Source of the DNA: Paenirhodobacter populi
GTDB taxonomy: Bacteria > Pseudomonadota > Alphaproteobacteria > Rhodobacterales > Rhodobacteraceae
Reading direction: 5' to 3'
DNA length: 64,000 nucleotides
Assembly (NCBI RefSeq): GCF_004022215.1
Contig: NZ_SAUZ01000003.1
Span: 1-64,000 of the forward strand
Below, in pieces: positions 44,115 through 54,167 of the stretch. A model generated the notes under the pieces. It had not been told where the DNA came from. It ran no database searches and worked only from the letters and a program-made list of their open reading frames with translations. Every line of letters begins with the position of its first letter. Position 1 is the first letter of the stretch. The position numbers and the translations under genes were made by a program.

Positions 44115-45035
44115 TTAACGAGCGGCCACGGCGACGCGGCGGGCGACGCCCGCACCCGGCAGGCTGTGGGCCTGCGCCGGGCTGCAGATTTCCCAGGTCC
44201 AGGCCGTGGGATCGGCGAACAGGGCGCGCAGCAGCTTGTTCGTCATCGCGTGACCCGAACGGTTGCCGACGTAGCGCCCGATGATCGGGCCGCCGGCCAG
44301 CGCCAGGTCCCCCATCGCGTCCAGCATCTTGTGGCGCACGGCTTCGTCCTGATGGCGCAGGCCACCGGGGCTGAGCACCTTGTCGCCATCGACGACGACG
44401 GCGTTTTCATAGGTGCCGCCAAGCGCCAGCCCGTGCGACTGCATGTAGTCCACATCCGCCTGACGGCAGAAGGTGCGGCTGTCCATCAGTTCGCGCACGA
44501 AGGTGCCGTTGGCCATGTTCAGGTGCTTTTCCTGACGGCCGATCGCGGCATCGGTGAAGTCGATGGCGAAGTCGATCTCGAAATCGTCGGCGGGTTCCAG
44601 CCGGGCGCGGGCCTCCCCCTCGCCGACCTCGATCGGCTTGAGGATGCGAATCGCGCGCAGGGGCGCGACCTGACGCTGAATGCCGACACGGCGCATGGCG
44701 CGCACGAAGGGCGCCGAGGATCCGTCGAGGATCGGCACTTCCGGCCCGTCGATCTCGATCAGCGCGTTGTTGATGCCAAGGCCCGACAGCGCCGCCATGA
44801 TATGTTCGATCGTCGAAACCGAGACGCCATCCTGATTTTCGATCAGGGTGCAAAGTTTCGACGGCGTGACCGTATCCCAACGCGCCACGATCAGCGGATC
44901 GCGGTCGGTGATGTCGGTGCGGCAGAAGACATAGCCGTGGTCCGCCGGCGCCGGGTTGACAACCATCCGCACCGGGGCGCCCGAGTGGAGGCCCACGCCG
45001 TCGAAGGTTACCTTGGATCCGAGTGTCGTTTGCAC
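44115..45035 (-). CDS. lpxC: UDP-3-O-acyl-N-acetylglucosamine deacetylase
   Basis: This 306-residue zinc deacetylase catalyses the committed step of lipid A synthesis. The zinc and catalytic residues are in STIEHIMAAL and RHKMLDAMGDLAL; LDGSSAPFV and FCRQADVDYMQSHGLALG are also typical. It lies downstream of ftsZ but behind a terminator, so it probably has its own promoter in 45036-45201. Confidence 0.95.
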   Translation of the reverse strand: MQTTLGSKVTFDGVGLHSGAPVRMVVNPAPADHGYVFCRTDITDRDPLIVARWDTVTPSKLCTLIENQDGVSVSTIEHIMAALSGLGINNALIEIDGPEVPILDGSSAPFVRAMRRVGIQRQVAPLRAIRILKPIEVGEGEARARLEPADDFEIDFAIDFTDAAIGRQEKHLNMANGTFVRELMDSRTFCRQADVDYMQSHGLALGGTYENAVVVDGDKVLSPGGLRHQDEAVRHKMLDAMGDLALAGGPIIGRYVGNRSGHAMTNKLLRALFADPTAWTWEICSPAQAHSLPGAGVARRVAVAAR

Positions 45036-45201
45036 GTTACGCTCCTGTTAACTGCTCTTCCGGGTATTCCCCCCGGCTCGCATCATCAGTTAGGCAGGAC
45101 CGCAAAACTTAACAATTCACTCTTTGCAACAGGATGAAACAATCGTGACGCGGCGTGGCAGATCACCGCCGAGAACGCCATAAACCCCTGAACTACAAAA
45201 G

Positions 45202-45227
45202 AAAAAGGCCGGGCGGAACCCGGCCTT
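45202..45227 (-). terminator. Intrinsic terminator of ftsZ
   Basis: AAGGCCGGG (45205-45213) and CCCGGCCTT (45219-45227) form a 9-bp stem with a 5-base loop. Read leftward it is followed by TTTTTC. It lies 22 bases after the ftsZ stop. Confidence 0.85.
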
Positions 45228-45249
45228 CGCGAAAACATTTGTGAACCGC

Positions 45250-46824
45250 TCAGTTCGCCTGACGGCGCAGGAAGGCCGGGATTTCGATGCGATCCTGGTC
45301 CTGTTCGGGTTCGTCCTCATAAACCGGGCGCTGCGCCGCGGGCTGGGGACGGGCGGGCTGCGGGGCCGGTTGCTCGGCGCCGTGGCCGGTCATCCGGTTG
45401 ATCAGCGAGTTGATTCCGAAGCGCGGCTTTTCATGGGCGGGCTGCGGCGCGGGGCGCGGTTGCGCCGCGGCGGCGGGGCGCTGGTGATAGCCGCCCGGCT
45501 GCTTGTTCACCGCGGCTTGCAGGCGCGCCATCGCCTCGGCCGAGGGCTGGCCCGGCTGGCGCGGACGCGGCGCGACGAAATCGCCCGGATCGTCCTCGAC
45601 ATGCAGGTCGCGGCTCGCCTGACGCGGCGGATAGGCCGGCGGCGGCATGTCGTCGACGGCCTCGTCAACGATCCGCTGCGGCGCCGGCTGCGGCGCGGGC
45701 GCGGCGTCGAACAGGGTGCGTTCGGCGGCGGTCGGATGCTGCGCGTGCTGCGCGGCGACCGGCTGCGGCGCGGGCTGGGCGGCGGGGGCCACCGGCGCCT
45801 CGACCTTCAGCGGCTCGGCCATCGAGCGGCGCGGCACCGGCACTTCGGAGGTCGCGGGCGTCGCGTCGATCCCGGTCGCCACGACCGAAACGCGCATCGC
45901 GCCGTTCATGTCCGGATCCAGCGTCGAGCCGACGATGATGTTCGCCTCGGGGTCCACTTCCTCGCGGATGCGGTTCGCGGCTTCGTCCAGCTCGAACAGG
46001 GTCAGGTCGTAGCCGCCGGTGATGTTGATCAGCACGCCCTTCGCGCCCTTGAGCGAGATCTCGTCCAGCAGCGGGTTGGCGATCGCCTTTTCGGCGGCCT
46101 GCACGGCGCGGTCGTCGCCCTCGGATTCGCCGGTGCCCATCATCGCCTTGCCCATCTCGTCCATCACCGAGCGGACATCGGCGAAGTCGAGGTTGATCAG
46201 GCCCGGGCGCACCATCAGGTCGGAGATGCCCTTGACGCCCTGATACAGGACGTTGTCGGCCAGCGCGAAAGCCTCGGTGAAGGTGGTGCGTTCATTCGCC
46301 AGACGGAACAGGTTCTGGTTCGGAATGATGATGAGGGTATCGACGACCTTCTGCAGCGCCTCGATGCCGGCCTCGGCCTGCTTCATGCGCTTGGTGCCCT
46401 CGAACTGGAAGGGCTTGGTCACGACGCCGACGGTCAGCACGCCAAGCTCCCGCGCCGCCTGCGCGATGATCGGCGCGGCGCCGGTGCCGGTGCCGCCGCC
46501 CATGCCGGCGGTGATGAAGCACATGTGGGCACCCGCGAGATGGTCGACGATTTCCTCGATCGTCTCTTCCGCCGCGGCGGCGCCCACGGCTGGACGTGCC
46601 CCGGCGCCCAGCCCTTCCGTGACCTTGACGCCCATCTGCACGCGCGCCTGCGCCCGCGATTGCTGAAGGGCCTGCGCGTCGGTATTCGCGACGACGAATT
46701 CCACGCCCTCAAGCTGCTGCTCGATCATGTTGTTGACCGCGTTGCCACCTGCACCGCCGACACCGAACACGGTGATCCGCGGCTTGAGATCCTGCTGTTC
46801 CGACGCCGAGAAGGTCAAGGTCAT
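45250..46824 (-). CDS. ftsZ: Cell division protein FtsZ
   Basis: This is a 524-residue tubulin-like GTPase that builds the division ring. The GTP site is [12 protein letters not shown], with [12 protein letters not shown] near the N-terminus and the T7 loop [11 protein letters not shown]. The globular part ends near residue 320 and is followed by a long Pro/Ala/Gln-rich linker. The conserved tail [12 protein letters not shown] binds FtsA and other partners. The 231-base gap to ftsA is large enough for a separate promoter. Confidence 0.97.
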   Translation of the reverse strand: MTLTFSASEQQDLKPRITVFGVGGAGGNAVNNMIEQQLEGVEFVVANTDAQALQQSRAQARVQMGVKVTEGLGAGARPAVGAAAAEETIEEIVDHLAGAHMCFITAGMGGGTGTGAAPIIAQAARELGVLTVGVVTKPFQFEGTKRMKQAEAGIEALQKVVDTLIIIPNQNLFRLANERTTFTEAFALADNVLYQGVKGISDLMVRPGLINLDFADVRSVMDEMGKAMMGTGESEGDDRAVQAAEKAIANPLLDEISLKGAKGVLINITGGYDLTLFELDEAANRIREEVDPEANIIVGSTLDPDMNGAMRVSVVATGIDATPATSEVPVPRRSMAEPLKVEAPVAPAAQPAPQPVAAQHAQHPTAAERTLFDAAPAPQPAPQRIVDEAVDDMPPPAYPPRQASRDLHVEDDPGDFVAPRPRQPGQPSAEAMARLQAAVNKQPGGYHQRPAAAAQPRPAPQPAHEKPRFGINSLINRMTGHGAEQPAPQPARPQPAAQRPVYEDEPEQDQDRIEIPAFLRRQAN

Positions 46825-47055
46825 GAGTTTCCGCCTGTTTTGTTCTGATCGGCCCTGTCCCGGCCGAATTTCACCGAATTACAGACGATCCTAACGGTGA
46901 ATCCGCAAAACGTCACCCAAAAAACACAGCTTCCACACAAAATCTGGCGCGAAACGAATGTGTTTCAGCGGCATTTCGCGCATCCCTCACGATCTGGTGG
47001 GCATGGGTCCGCACGCCCCTAGCCGCACCGCGTGCGACGGGGGAACGGACCGCCC

Positions 47056-48390
47056 TCACCAGTTCTCGCGGAACCAGCGTATGGCACGGCGGAAGGGACG
47101 GCCCTGCAGCCGCTCCGCCGGTATTTCAAAGTCCCAGACCTCGTCCTGCGGGCTGGCCGCCGACAGCGCCAGCCCGACGACCGAGGAAAACCCCGCCCCC
47201 GTGGCGGCCTGCGGCAGACCCTGCACCCGCAGCGGACGGCCGAGCCGCACGTTCTGCCCAAGGATCCGCGCCGCAAGGCCGTCAAGCCCCGGCGTCTGGC
47301 TCGCCCCGCCGGTCAGCACGACCTGCTGGCTGGGCAGATGGTCGAAGCCCGCCGCGTCCAGAATGGCCCGCACCTCTTCGAGGATCTCCTCGACCCGGGG
47401 GCGCATGATGCCGATGAGTTCCGCGCGGCTGATCTGCCGGCGGTCCTTTTCCCAGTCGCCGGAATTGCCGCCGAGCTCGATCATCTCGCGGTCGTCCATG
47501 CCGGTCGCGACGACGCCGCCGTGGAAGGTCTTGATCCGCTCGGCCATGTTCAGCGGGATCTGCAAGCCCACCGCGATGTCATGGGTGATGCTGTCGCCGC
47601 CCATCTGCACGGTGTCGGCAAAGATCATGTGCTTCTTCATGAAGATCGACACGCCAGTCGCCCCGCCGCCGATGTCGATGCAGGCGGCGCCAAGCTCCTG
47701 TTCATCCTCGACCAGCGAGGACAGGCCCGAGACATAGGCCGAAGACGCCACCCCGGCCAGTTCGAGGTCCGAACGCCGGATGCAATAGATCAGGTTCTGC
47801 ACCGCCGAGGTCTCGACCGTCAGCAGGTGCATGTCCACCGCCAGCCGGTTGCCGACATGGCCACGCGGATCCGACAGGCCCGAACGGTGATCCAGCGCGA
47901 AGTTCACCGGATGGGCGTGCAGCACCTCGCGCCCCATGCCGATGTCGGGCATGTCGCAGCCGGCCAGCACGCGGGCCACGTCCTGTTCCCCCACCTGCGC
48001 GTCCAGCACCTCGACCTCGCTTGCAAGGCCGTAGCTGCGCGGCCCGGCCCCGGCGAAACAGGCGATGACGTGATCGACGCGGGTATTCGCCATCTTCTGC
48101 GCCGCCTGAACGACGGTGCGGATCGCGCCCTCGGTCTTCTTCATCTCGTCGATCTCGCCGAAGCGGACGCCGCGCGATTGCGTCGTCGCCGCGCCGATCA
48201 CGCGGAACTTCGACTGCCCCGCCAGCGGCCCCACCCCCTCGGCCTCCAGCGCCGGGTCCGATCCGTCGAAACGCAGCACCAGACAGGCGATCTTCGAGGT
48301 GCCGATGTCGAGCAGCGCAACCACGCCGCGCTGCATCGCGGCCTTGCGCATCGCCCGCATCGCCCGTTGCGACTGATAGAAATCGGTCAT
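47056..48390 (-). CDS. ftsA: Cell division protein FtsA
   Basis: This 444-residue actin-like ATPase tethers FtsZ to the membrane. Marks are the phosphate-1 loop VALLDIGTSKIACLVLRF, the SHI-type region HPVNFALD, IDIGGGATGVSIFMK, the adenosine motif VLTGGASQTPGLDGLA, and a C-terminal amphipathic tail (RRAIRWFRENW). It overlaps ftsQ by four bases. Confidence 0.96.
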   Translation of the reverse strand: MTDFYQSQRAMRAMRKAAMQRGVVALLDIGTSKIACLVLRFDGSDPALEAEGVGPLAGQSKFRVIGAATTQSRGVRFGEIDEMKKTEGAIRTVVQAAQKMANTRVDHVIACFAGAGPRSYGLASEVEVLDAQVGEQDVARVLAGCDMPDIGMGREVLHAHPVNFALDHRSGLSDPRGHVGNRLAVDMHLLTVETSAVQNLIYCIRRSDLELAGVASSAYVSGLSSLVEDEQELGAACIDIGGGATGVSIFMKKHMIFADTVQMGGDSITHDIAVGLQIPLNMAERIKTFHGGVVATGMDDREMIELGGNSGDWEKDRRQISRAELIGIMRPRVEEILEEVRAILDAAGFDHLPSQQVVLTGGASQTPGLDGLAARILGQNVRLGRPLRVQGLPQAATGAGFSSVVGLALSAASPQDEVWDFEIPAERLQGRPFRRAIRWFRENW

Positions 48391-49391
48391 GGGGAAGCCT
48401 TCGCGTTGGACTTGGTGTCGGAACTCCGGGCCGAGGCCCGGGTGGTTTCGGTCTTCTTCTCCGGCACGATCTGGCCGGTGACGATCTGGAACTGTTCCAG
48501 CGAATTCGGGGTCAGCCGGATCGTCGGGCGATCCTGATTGCGCATGTCGACCACGGCGAAATCGCGGCTGAGCAGGTCATCGCTGCGATCGAGCGACAGC
48601 ACCTCTTCGACCGCGCGGGCGGGGTTCTTGCTGGGTAGCAGGATGCGGCGGTTGTCGGCCAGCGCGATGTCCCAGCGGCGTTCCCCCATGCGGATCAGGC
48701 CGCGCATCTTCGGCAGCAGGGGCTCGGCCGCGGACAGGATTTCCAGCGCCTCGGGCACGGCGGCATCGGCACCCTCGCCGGCGATCAGCGGCAGGTCCGG
48801 GCGCGCGTCCCGCCGGGTCAGCGAGGCGACGCGATGCCCGCCCGCGTCCAGCATCTCGATCCCGTTCGGGGTGCGCCACAGGATCACCGGCTGGCGTTCC
48901 GTCACCTTCACCTCCAGCGTGCCGGAGCGCACGATCACCGCCGCGTCCTGCACCGCATCCAGCCGCGCGATCGCATCGTGATAGGCCGTCAGGTCGATGG
49001 CAAAGCTCGACGCCGGCAGCTCGATCGGCAGGAGCATCCGCGCCGCCTCCTCGACCTCCGGGCCCGCGCCCTCGACCTTCAGCTCCGAGACGCGGAATTC
49101 CGGCCGGTTCTGGATCTGCAATTTGACGTCATCGACCCATTGCACGAAATCGGCGCGGCGCCCCTCGTCCCCGAACCACAGCCCAAGGCCGAGCGTCACC
49201 GCGAATATCGGCGCGCCGATCCGGGTCAGCGCCCGCACCACCGGCGTCAGCCACAGCCGTTGCAGCCGGAAGGCCAGCCGCGAGGGCGCGCGGTAACGCT
49301 GCCCGCCCCGGCGCCCGAATATCACGCGCCGCTGCCCGGCCTGCAGGACCGGCTCGCGGCGCAGGCGCGGTTCCCCGTTCAGCGGTCGCAT
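48387..49391 (-). CDS. ftsQ: Cell division protein FtsQ
   Basis: This 334-residue protein has a cytoplasmic basic tail (1-50), one transmembrane segment (about 51-73, ending FAVTLGLGLWF), a POTRA domain (FRVSELKVEGAGPEVEEAARM) and the beta domain with VKVTERQPVILWR. It links early and late divisome proteins. ATG 49391 gives the usual start; it overlaps ddl by 13 bases. Confidence 0.94.
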   Translation of the reverse strand: MRPLNGEPRLRREPVLQAGQRRVIFGRRGGQRYRAPSRLAFRLQRLWLTPVVRALTRIGAPIFAVTLGLGLWFGDEGRRADFVQWVDDVKLQIQNRPEFRVSELKVEGAGPEVEEAARMLLPIELPASSFAIDLTAYHDAIARLDAVQDAAVIVRSGTLEVKVTERQPVILWRTPNGIEMLDAGGHRVASLTRRDARPDLPLIAGEGADAAVPEALEILSAAEPLLPKMRGLIRMGERRWDIALADNRRILLPSKNPARAVEEVLSLDRSDDLLSRDFAVVDMRNQDRPTIRLTPNSLEQFQIVTGQIVPEKKTETTRASARSSDTKSNAKASP

Positions 49392-50305
49392 GAGGCATCC
49401 TCCACGAGCCGCCGGCACAGCGTCGGAAAATCGATGCCCTCCGCCGCCGCCTGTTCGGGGGCGAGCGAGGTCGGCGTCATCCCCGGCTGGGTGTTGATCT
49501 CAAGCAGCACGAGCCCGTCGATGCCGCGCGTGTCGTCCCAGCGGAAATCCGCGCGGCTCAGGCCGCGGCAGCCAAGCGCAAGATGGGCGCGCAGGGAATA
49601 GTCCCGCACGGCCTGCGCGACATCATCGGGGATCTGCGCCGGGCAGACATGCCGCGCGCCGCCCGCGGCCGCATATTTCGCGGTGTAGTCATACCAGCCA
49701 TCGGTGAGCAGTTCCGTCACGCAGAAGGCATGGTCATCCATCACCGCACAGGTCAGCTCGCGGCCCGGCACATAGGTCTCGACCATGACGCGCGCCGGCA
49801 TCTGCTCGGGCAGCGCCGGCGGGCCGTTCGCGCCAGCCGCGACGATATGGACATTGACCGATGAGCCTTCGTTGTTCGATTTCACCACATAGGGCACCGG
49901 CATGACGTGGCGCGCCATGACCTCGGCCTTGTCGGCGATCAGGCTGTCGACGACCGGCAGACCGGCGGCGCGGAAGGCCTCCTTCGCGCGGGTCTTGTCC
50001 ATCGCCAGCGCCGAGGCCAGCACACCGGAGTGGGTATAGGGAATGCGCAGCCATTCGAGCAGGCCTTGCACGCAGCCATCCTCACCCCAACGGCCATGCA
50101 GCGCGTTGAAGACCACATCGGGCTGGATTTCGGCCAGCCGTGCGGGAAGGTCCGGCCCGGCATCAACCTCGACCACCTCGAAACCCGCCACCCTGAGCGC
50201 TTTGGCGCATTCAAGCGCCGACGACAGGGATACCTCGCGTTCCGAGGACATCCCGCCTTTCAATACCGCTACAAGGTGGGCTGCCCTGCTCGACACACCC
50301 GCCAC
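49379..50305 (-). CDS. ddl: D-alanine--D-alanine ligase
   Basis: This 308-residue ATP-grasp ligase makes the D-Ala-D-Ala of peptidoglycan. Conserved parts are VLKGGMSSEREVSLSSA, the substrate loop HGRWGEDGCVQGLLE, VVKSNNEGSSVNV, SRADFRWDD and LLEINTQPGMTPTSLAPEQA. It is DdlB-like in length and in its place between murB and ftsQ. Confidence 0.95.
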   Translation of the reverse strand: MAGVSSRAAHLVAVLKGGMSSEREVSLSSALECAKALRVAGFEVVEVDAGPDLPARLAEIQPDVVFNALHGRWGEDGCVQGLLEWLRIPYTHSGVLASALAMDKTRAKEAFRAAGLPVVDSLIADKAEVMARHVMPVPYVVKSNNEGSSVNVHIVAAGANGPPALPEQMPARVMVETYVPGRELTCAVMDDHAFCVTELLTDGWYDYTAKYAAAGGARHVCPAQIPDDVAQAVRDYSLRAHLALGCRGLSRADFRWDDTRGIDGLVLLEINTQPGMTPTSLAPEQAAAEGIDFPTLCRRLVEDASCDR

Positions 50306-50335
50306 GTCCGCCTCTTCCGGGGTTATCCCCGTGAA

Positions 50336-51286
50336 TTATTCGTTGCTTTCCACTGCGCCCGGGTCCTTGAATTCGCCCACGCGCATGATTTCCCACTCTA
50401 ACGATATTCCCTGCGTCTGCAAAACCTTTTTGCGCACCTCTTCACCCAACATCTCAAGGTCCTGCGCCGTGGCGCCGCCGGTGTTGATGAGGAAGTTGGA
50501 ATGCATCTCGCTCATCTGTGCGCCGCCGCGCCGCGCGCCGCGCATGCCCGCATTGTCGATGACTTTCCACGCCTTCAGGTCATGCACGTCATCCGCCCGC
50601 CCGGTCGAGGAAAACCCCGCCGGATTGCGGAAAGTCGATCCCGCCGAGCGATCTTTGGTCGGCTGCGAGGCATCGCGCTTCGCCATCTGATCGGCCATCT
50701 TCTGCTCAAGCTCCGCCGGATCGCCCTTCGGCGCCTGAAACAGCGCCGAGATCACGACGGCCCCTTCGGGGATCTGGCTGGAGCGATAGGCCAGATGCAG
50801 GTCGGCGGCGGGGATGGTGGCGATTTCGCCCGAGCGCAGCACCACCTGCACCTCGACCAGCCGGTCGGCGGTATAAAGCCCATAGCAGCCCGCATTCATC
50901 CGCACCGCCCCGCCGATCGAGCCGGGAATGGTGCGCAGGAAGGTCAGGTCGAGCCCCGCCTCCGCCGCCTTGCGCGCGACATGGGCATCGAGCGCGGCGG
51001 CCCCCACGCGCACCCTGTCACCCTCCACCGCGATACCGTTGAACCCGCGGCCAAGGCGGATCACCACCGCATGCAGCCCGCCGTCGCGCACGATCAGGTT
51101 CGATCCCACGCCCATCGGGAAAACCGCCACATCGCGCGGCAACGCGGCAAGGAAAGCGGCCAGATCTTCGGCATCCGCGGGCTGGAACAACCAGTCCGCC
51201 GGCCCACCGACCCGCAGCCAGGTCAGCTCCGCAAGCGAACGGTTCGGGGTCAGGACCCCACGGGGCGTATAGGTGAGGTTTTCCAT
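50336..51286 (-). CDS. murB: UDP-N-acetylenolpyruvoylglucosamine reductase
   Basis: This 316-residue FAD enzyme reduces enolpyruvyl-UDP-GlcNAc to UDP-MurNAc. [15 protein letters not shown] binds [20 protein letters not shown] and the Ser-containing [17 protein letters not shown] complete the active site, and the [21 protein letters not shown] tail is typical. It is the first dcw gene here; murC, murG and ftsW do not precede it. Confidence 0.95.
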   Translation of the reverse strand: MENLTYTPRGVLTPNRSLAELTWLRVGGPADWLFQPADAEDLAAFLAALPRDVAVFPMGVGSNLIVRDGGLHAVVIRLGRGFNGIAVEGDRVRVGAAALDAHVARKAAEAGLDLTFLRTIPGSIGGAVRMNAGCYGLYTADRLVEVQVVLRSGEIATIPAADLHLAYRSSQIPEGAVVISALFQAPKGDPAELEQKMADQMAKRDASQPTKDRSAGSTFRNPAGFSSTGRADDVHDLKAWKVIDNAGMRGARRGGAQMSEMHSNFLINTGGATAQDLEMLGEEVRKKVLQTQGISLEWEIMRVGEFKDPGAVESNE

Positions 51287-51586
51287 GGCCTCCGCTTAGC
51301 GCGGCCCGCCGCGCCGGGCAAGGCGCCGCGCGACGGATCGGCGGATTTGGGGATGGCGGTATCGCGTCATGATGGAGGTGGCCCCGAAACGGGGGCGAGG
51401 GACCGGCCCCCTCCCGCGCGCGCCCATTCGGCGGGGCATCCTTCCATTGAAAGGCCGCCATATCCGCCTCATTCCCCGGGATCTTCATGGAAACACGATG
51501 GGTGAACATCCCGGCCCCGGAAAAGGGCACGGGGCTTCGCATAGGGTTTCATCTCTCCGCGGAGGGCGGGAGGGTGCGATATCGCC
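51287..51586 (+). repeat. Intergenic region with repeat copy D (long form)
   Basis: Copy D at 51391-51502 has all three blocks in the plus orientation: the dyad GACCGGCCCCCTC, the block CCCATTCGGCGGGGCATCC with CTTCCATTGAAAGGCCGCC, and CCCCGGGATCTTCATGGAAA. No gene is visible between murB and the tRNA promoter. Murein genes such as murC would be expected here in related genomes. Confidence 0.7.
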
Positions 51587-51616
51587 TTGTGGATGCCGGC
51601 AGATGCCACTATATAA
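51587..51616 (+). promoter_or_regulatory. Promoter of tRNA-Glu
   Basis: TTGTGG (51587-51592) and TATATA (51610-51615) are separated by 17 bp. They place the transcription start about a dozen bases before the tRNA, as expected for a strong stable-RNA promoter. Confidence 0.7.
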
Positions 51617-51627
51617 CCCGCCGTCAC

Positions 51628-51702
51628 GGCGCCTTCGTCTAGGGGTTAGGACGCGCGGTTCTCAGCCGTGCAACACGGGTTCGAATCCCGTAGGCGCTGC
51701 CA
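51628..51702 (+). tRNA. tRNA-Glu (anticodon CTC)
   Basis: A complete cloverleaf folds: acceptor GGCGCCT/AGGCGCT, D arm GTCTAGGGGTTAGGAC, anticodon stem CGCGG/CCGTG with loop TTCTCAG (anticodon CTC), T arm ACGGGTTCGAATCCCGT, and encoded GCCA. CTC reads GAG, the favoured Glu codon in this high-GC genome. Confidence 0.93.
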
Positions 51703-51944
51703 ATCTTCCTGCCTTCCTGAAAATACGGTTGAATCAATGCGGTAGCCCCCCGATGCGGTCTGGAGTTTAGGGAGGAGGCGGGCGACTCGTATCTTCTGCG
51801 GTGCGCAGAAGGTCTGCCTGCCGCCGAAACCCGGGCGGATCAGAGGTTTTCCGATGCCGCTTTTCCGGCAGGGCTCCCCCTGCCGGACCAGATTGCCTTT
51901 CGGAAAGATCCGCTGAAACGCCGGGTTTGGCTGCGCGAGATCCC

Positions 51945-52283
51945 TCAGTAGCAGGGCTGGCCGACGGTGGGCACGATCCACTTGCCGTCCTCGAGGTTGC
52001 GGGTGAACCCGATGAAGCCGGTGTCGTTCCCGAACGGCCCCTTGCCCCGGACCTCGCCGCAGACGCTGCGGATGGTCGTGCCGTCGGGATAGAAGTTGTC
52101 GCGCGCGCGGATGTTGCGGAACTCGACGCTTTTGGGATCGGGGAAGTCGCTGGCGACGGTTCCCTGCAGGGCGGTCATCTCGGCGGCGGAAAGCTGCACG
52201 TTCCGGGCCTTCTCGGGGTCGATATGGGTGCAGGCGGCAAGCGTCGTCAGCGCGACAGCGGCGAGGAAGGTCATTCGGATCAT
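51945..52283 (-). CDS. Small lipoprotein, unknown function
   Basis: This 112-residue protein has a lipoprotein signal peptide (MIRMTFLAAVALTTLAAC, lipobox LAAC with Cys18). The periplasmic part is rich in charged residues and includes FPDPKSVEFRNIRARDN and VCGEVRGKGPFG, a pattern seen in small conserved lipoproteins near phage-like or envelope genes. GAGGGA precedes the ATG. An 8-bp hairpin (51793-51811) lies downstream without a T-run. No role can be assigned. Confidence 0.75.
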   Translation of the reverse strand: MIRMTFLAAVALTTLAACTHIDPEKARNVQLSAAEMTALQGTVASDFPDPKSVEFRNIRARDNFYPDGTTIRSVCGEVRGKGPFGNDTGFIGFTRNLEDGKWIVPTVGQPCY

Positions 52284-52636
52284 CGGTCATTCCCTCATCA
52301 ATCTGCCCCAAGCATCCCCGACAGGCCGTTGAAGATCAAGGGAGATCGGTCCCGCGGGCGATTCAACCGGGATCGGGGCGCGCGTGGGCGGGTCGCAGGG
52401 GGCCTGCCCCCTCGCGGCTGAAGCCGCTCACCCCCGGGATATTTATGGAAACACGAAAGGGAGGCGGCGGGACCGGTGATCTCGGACTGCGCTTCCGGTC
52501 CGCCGGGCGCATCGACCCGGGACAGGCGCATCTTTTTCCAGCGCGCCGCATGTTTTCCGCGCGGATCGCTTCGCCCGATGGAAACCGGATGGCCCCGGCC
52601 CTCGTTGTGCGAAGGCGGCGAACGGAGGGGCTTGCG
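52284..52636 (+). repeat. Intergenic region with repeat copy E (short form)
   Basis: Copy E at 52391-52462 has the dyad AGGGGGCCTGCCCCCTC followed, after a short GCGGCTGAAGCCGC hairpin, by CCCCCGGGATATTTATGG and AAACACGAAAGG. The remaining bases lead into the amylase gene and should hold its promoter. No other gene is seen. Confidence 0.7.
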
Positions 52637-54115
52637 ATGTCGAAAAGAACGCTCATTCAATTCTTTCACTGGTATCTGCCGGAGGGCGGTAAGCTCTGGG
52701 ACGATCTGGCATCCGAGGCCGGGCATCTGCGCGACATGGGCATCACCGATGTCTGGCTGCCGCCCGTCTACAAGGGGGCGTCCGGCGGCCATTCCGTCGG
52801 CTATGACAGCTATGACCTGTTCGATCTGGGCGAGTTCGACCAGAAGGGCAGCATTCCCACCAAATACGGCGACCGCGCCGCGCTGGAACATGCGACCGCG
52901 CGGCTGAAGGAGGCCGGGCTGCGGGTGATCCTCGATGTCGTCTTCAACCACAAGATGGGCGCCGACGAGATCGAGACCATCCATGTCCGCCGCGTCAACC
53001 CCGAGGACCGGACCGAGGTCGAGAGCGACACATTCGAGGCGAAGGCCTATACCCGCTTCACCTTCCCGGGGCGCAAGGGCGCCTATTCGGAATTCATCTG
53101 GGATCACCGCTGTTTCGGCGGCCTCGACCATCTGGTGGAGCCCGAGGAAAACGGCGTCTTCAAGCTGATGAACGAATATGGCGACGGCGAATGGAACGAA
53201 GAGGTCGACGAGGAAAAGGGCAACTACGACTATCTGATGGGCGCCGACATCGAGTTCCGCAACCGCGCCGTCTATGAGGAACTCAAATTCTGGGGCCGCT
53301 GGATCGCCGGTCAGATCCCCACCGACGGGTTCCGGCTGGATGCGGCCAAGCATATCCCGGCGTGGTTCTTTCGCGACTGGGTGGGGCACATGCGCGAAAG
53401 CGTCAGCCGCGAGCTGTTCGTCGTCGCCGAATACTGGCACCCGGATATGGAGGTGCTGCGCGCCTACCTCGACCTTGTGGATCAGCAGCTGATGCTGTTC
53501 GACGTGGCGCTGCACCACAATTTCCACGATGCGTCGAAGGCCGGGGCGGATTACGACCTGCGGCGGATCTTCGACGGCACGCTGGTCGCGGCGGAGCCCG
53601 CCCATGCCGTCACGCTGGTTGCCAATCACGACACGCAGCCGCTGCAATCGCTCGAATCGCCGGTCGAGCCGTGGTTCAAGCCGCTGGCCTATGCGCTGAT
53701 CCTGATGCGGGAACAGGGCGTGCCCTGCGTCTTTCACGCCGATCTCTATGGCGCGGAATATACCGATACCGGCGGGGACGGCGATCGGCACGACATTCAC
53801 CTGCCGGTGATCAGCTGCCTGCCGAAGCTGATCGAGGCGCGGCAGCGTTTCGCCAACGGGCCGCAGGACGACATCTTCGACGATGCCCATTGCCTCGCCG
53901 TCGTCCGCCACGGCACGGCGAAGGCGCCGGGCTGCGTCGTCGTGCTGACCAATGCCGGCGAAGCCGAAAAGACCATCGAGCTTGGCCCCGAAAAGGCGGG
54001 GCGGCGGTATCGCGATTTCCTCGGCCATCGCAAGGATCGGGTGGTGCTTGATGAAAACGGCCGGGGCGTGTTTCCGGTGAACGGCGGCAGCGTCAGCCTC
54101 TGGGTGCCGGCGTAG
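52637..54115 (+). CDS. amyA: Cytoplasmic alpha-amylase, GH13
   Basis: This 492-residue GH13 enzyme has no signal peptide and is closest to the cytoplasmic AmyA/subfamily 5 type. The conserved regions are DVVFNHKMGADE, GFRLDAAKH with the nucleophile Asp, EYWHPD with the acid Glu, and VANHDTQP. It cleaves internal alpha-1,4 bonds of glycogen or maltodextrins. ATG 52637 follows GGAGGGG. No glycogen gene lies beside it; the next gene is an FAD oxidoreductase 52 bases on. Confidence 0.93.
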   Translation: MSKRTLIQFFHWYLPEGGKLWDDLASEAGHLRDMGITDVWLPPVYKGASGGHSVGYDSYDLFDLGEFDQKGSIPTKYGDRAALEHATARLKEAGLRVILDVVFNHKMGADEIETIHVRRVNPEDRTEVESDTFEAKAYTRFTFPGRKGAYSEFIWDHRCFGGLDHLVEPEENGVFKLMNEYGDGEWNEEVDEEKGNYDYLMGADIEFRNRAVYEELKFWGRWIAGQIPTDGFRLDAAKHIPAWFFRDWVGHMRESVSRELFVVAEYWHPDMEVLRAYLDLVDQQLMLFDVALHHNFHDASKAGADYDLRRIFDGTLVAAEPAHAVTLVANHDTQPLQSLESPVEPWFKPLAYALILMREQGVPCVFHADLYGAEYTDTGGDGDRHDIHLPVISCLPKLIEARQRFANGPQDDIFDDAHCLAVVRHGTAKAPGCVVVLTNAGEAEKTIELGPEKAGRRYRDFLGHRKDRVVLDENGRGVFPVNGGSVSLWVPA

Positions 54116-54167
54116 CGCGGGAACTTTCGCCCGGGCCTTTTGTTGCCCATCGGACAGGGGGGACCGG

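Noticed and set aside
51793-51811. Terminator after tRNA-Glu
   Set aside because: An 8-bp hairpin exists, but no T-run follows on either strand and it lies 90 bases after the tRNA.
51628-51960. tRNA-Glu as an attachment site for an integrated element
   Set aside because: No integrase gene or direct repeat of the tRNA 3' end was seen downstream.
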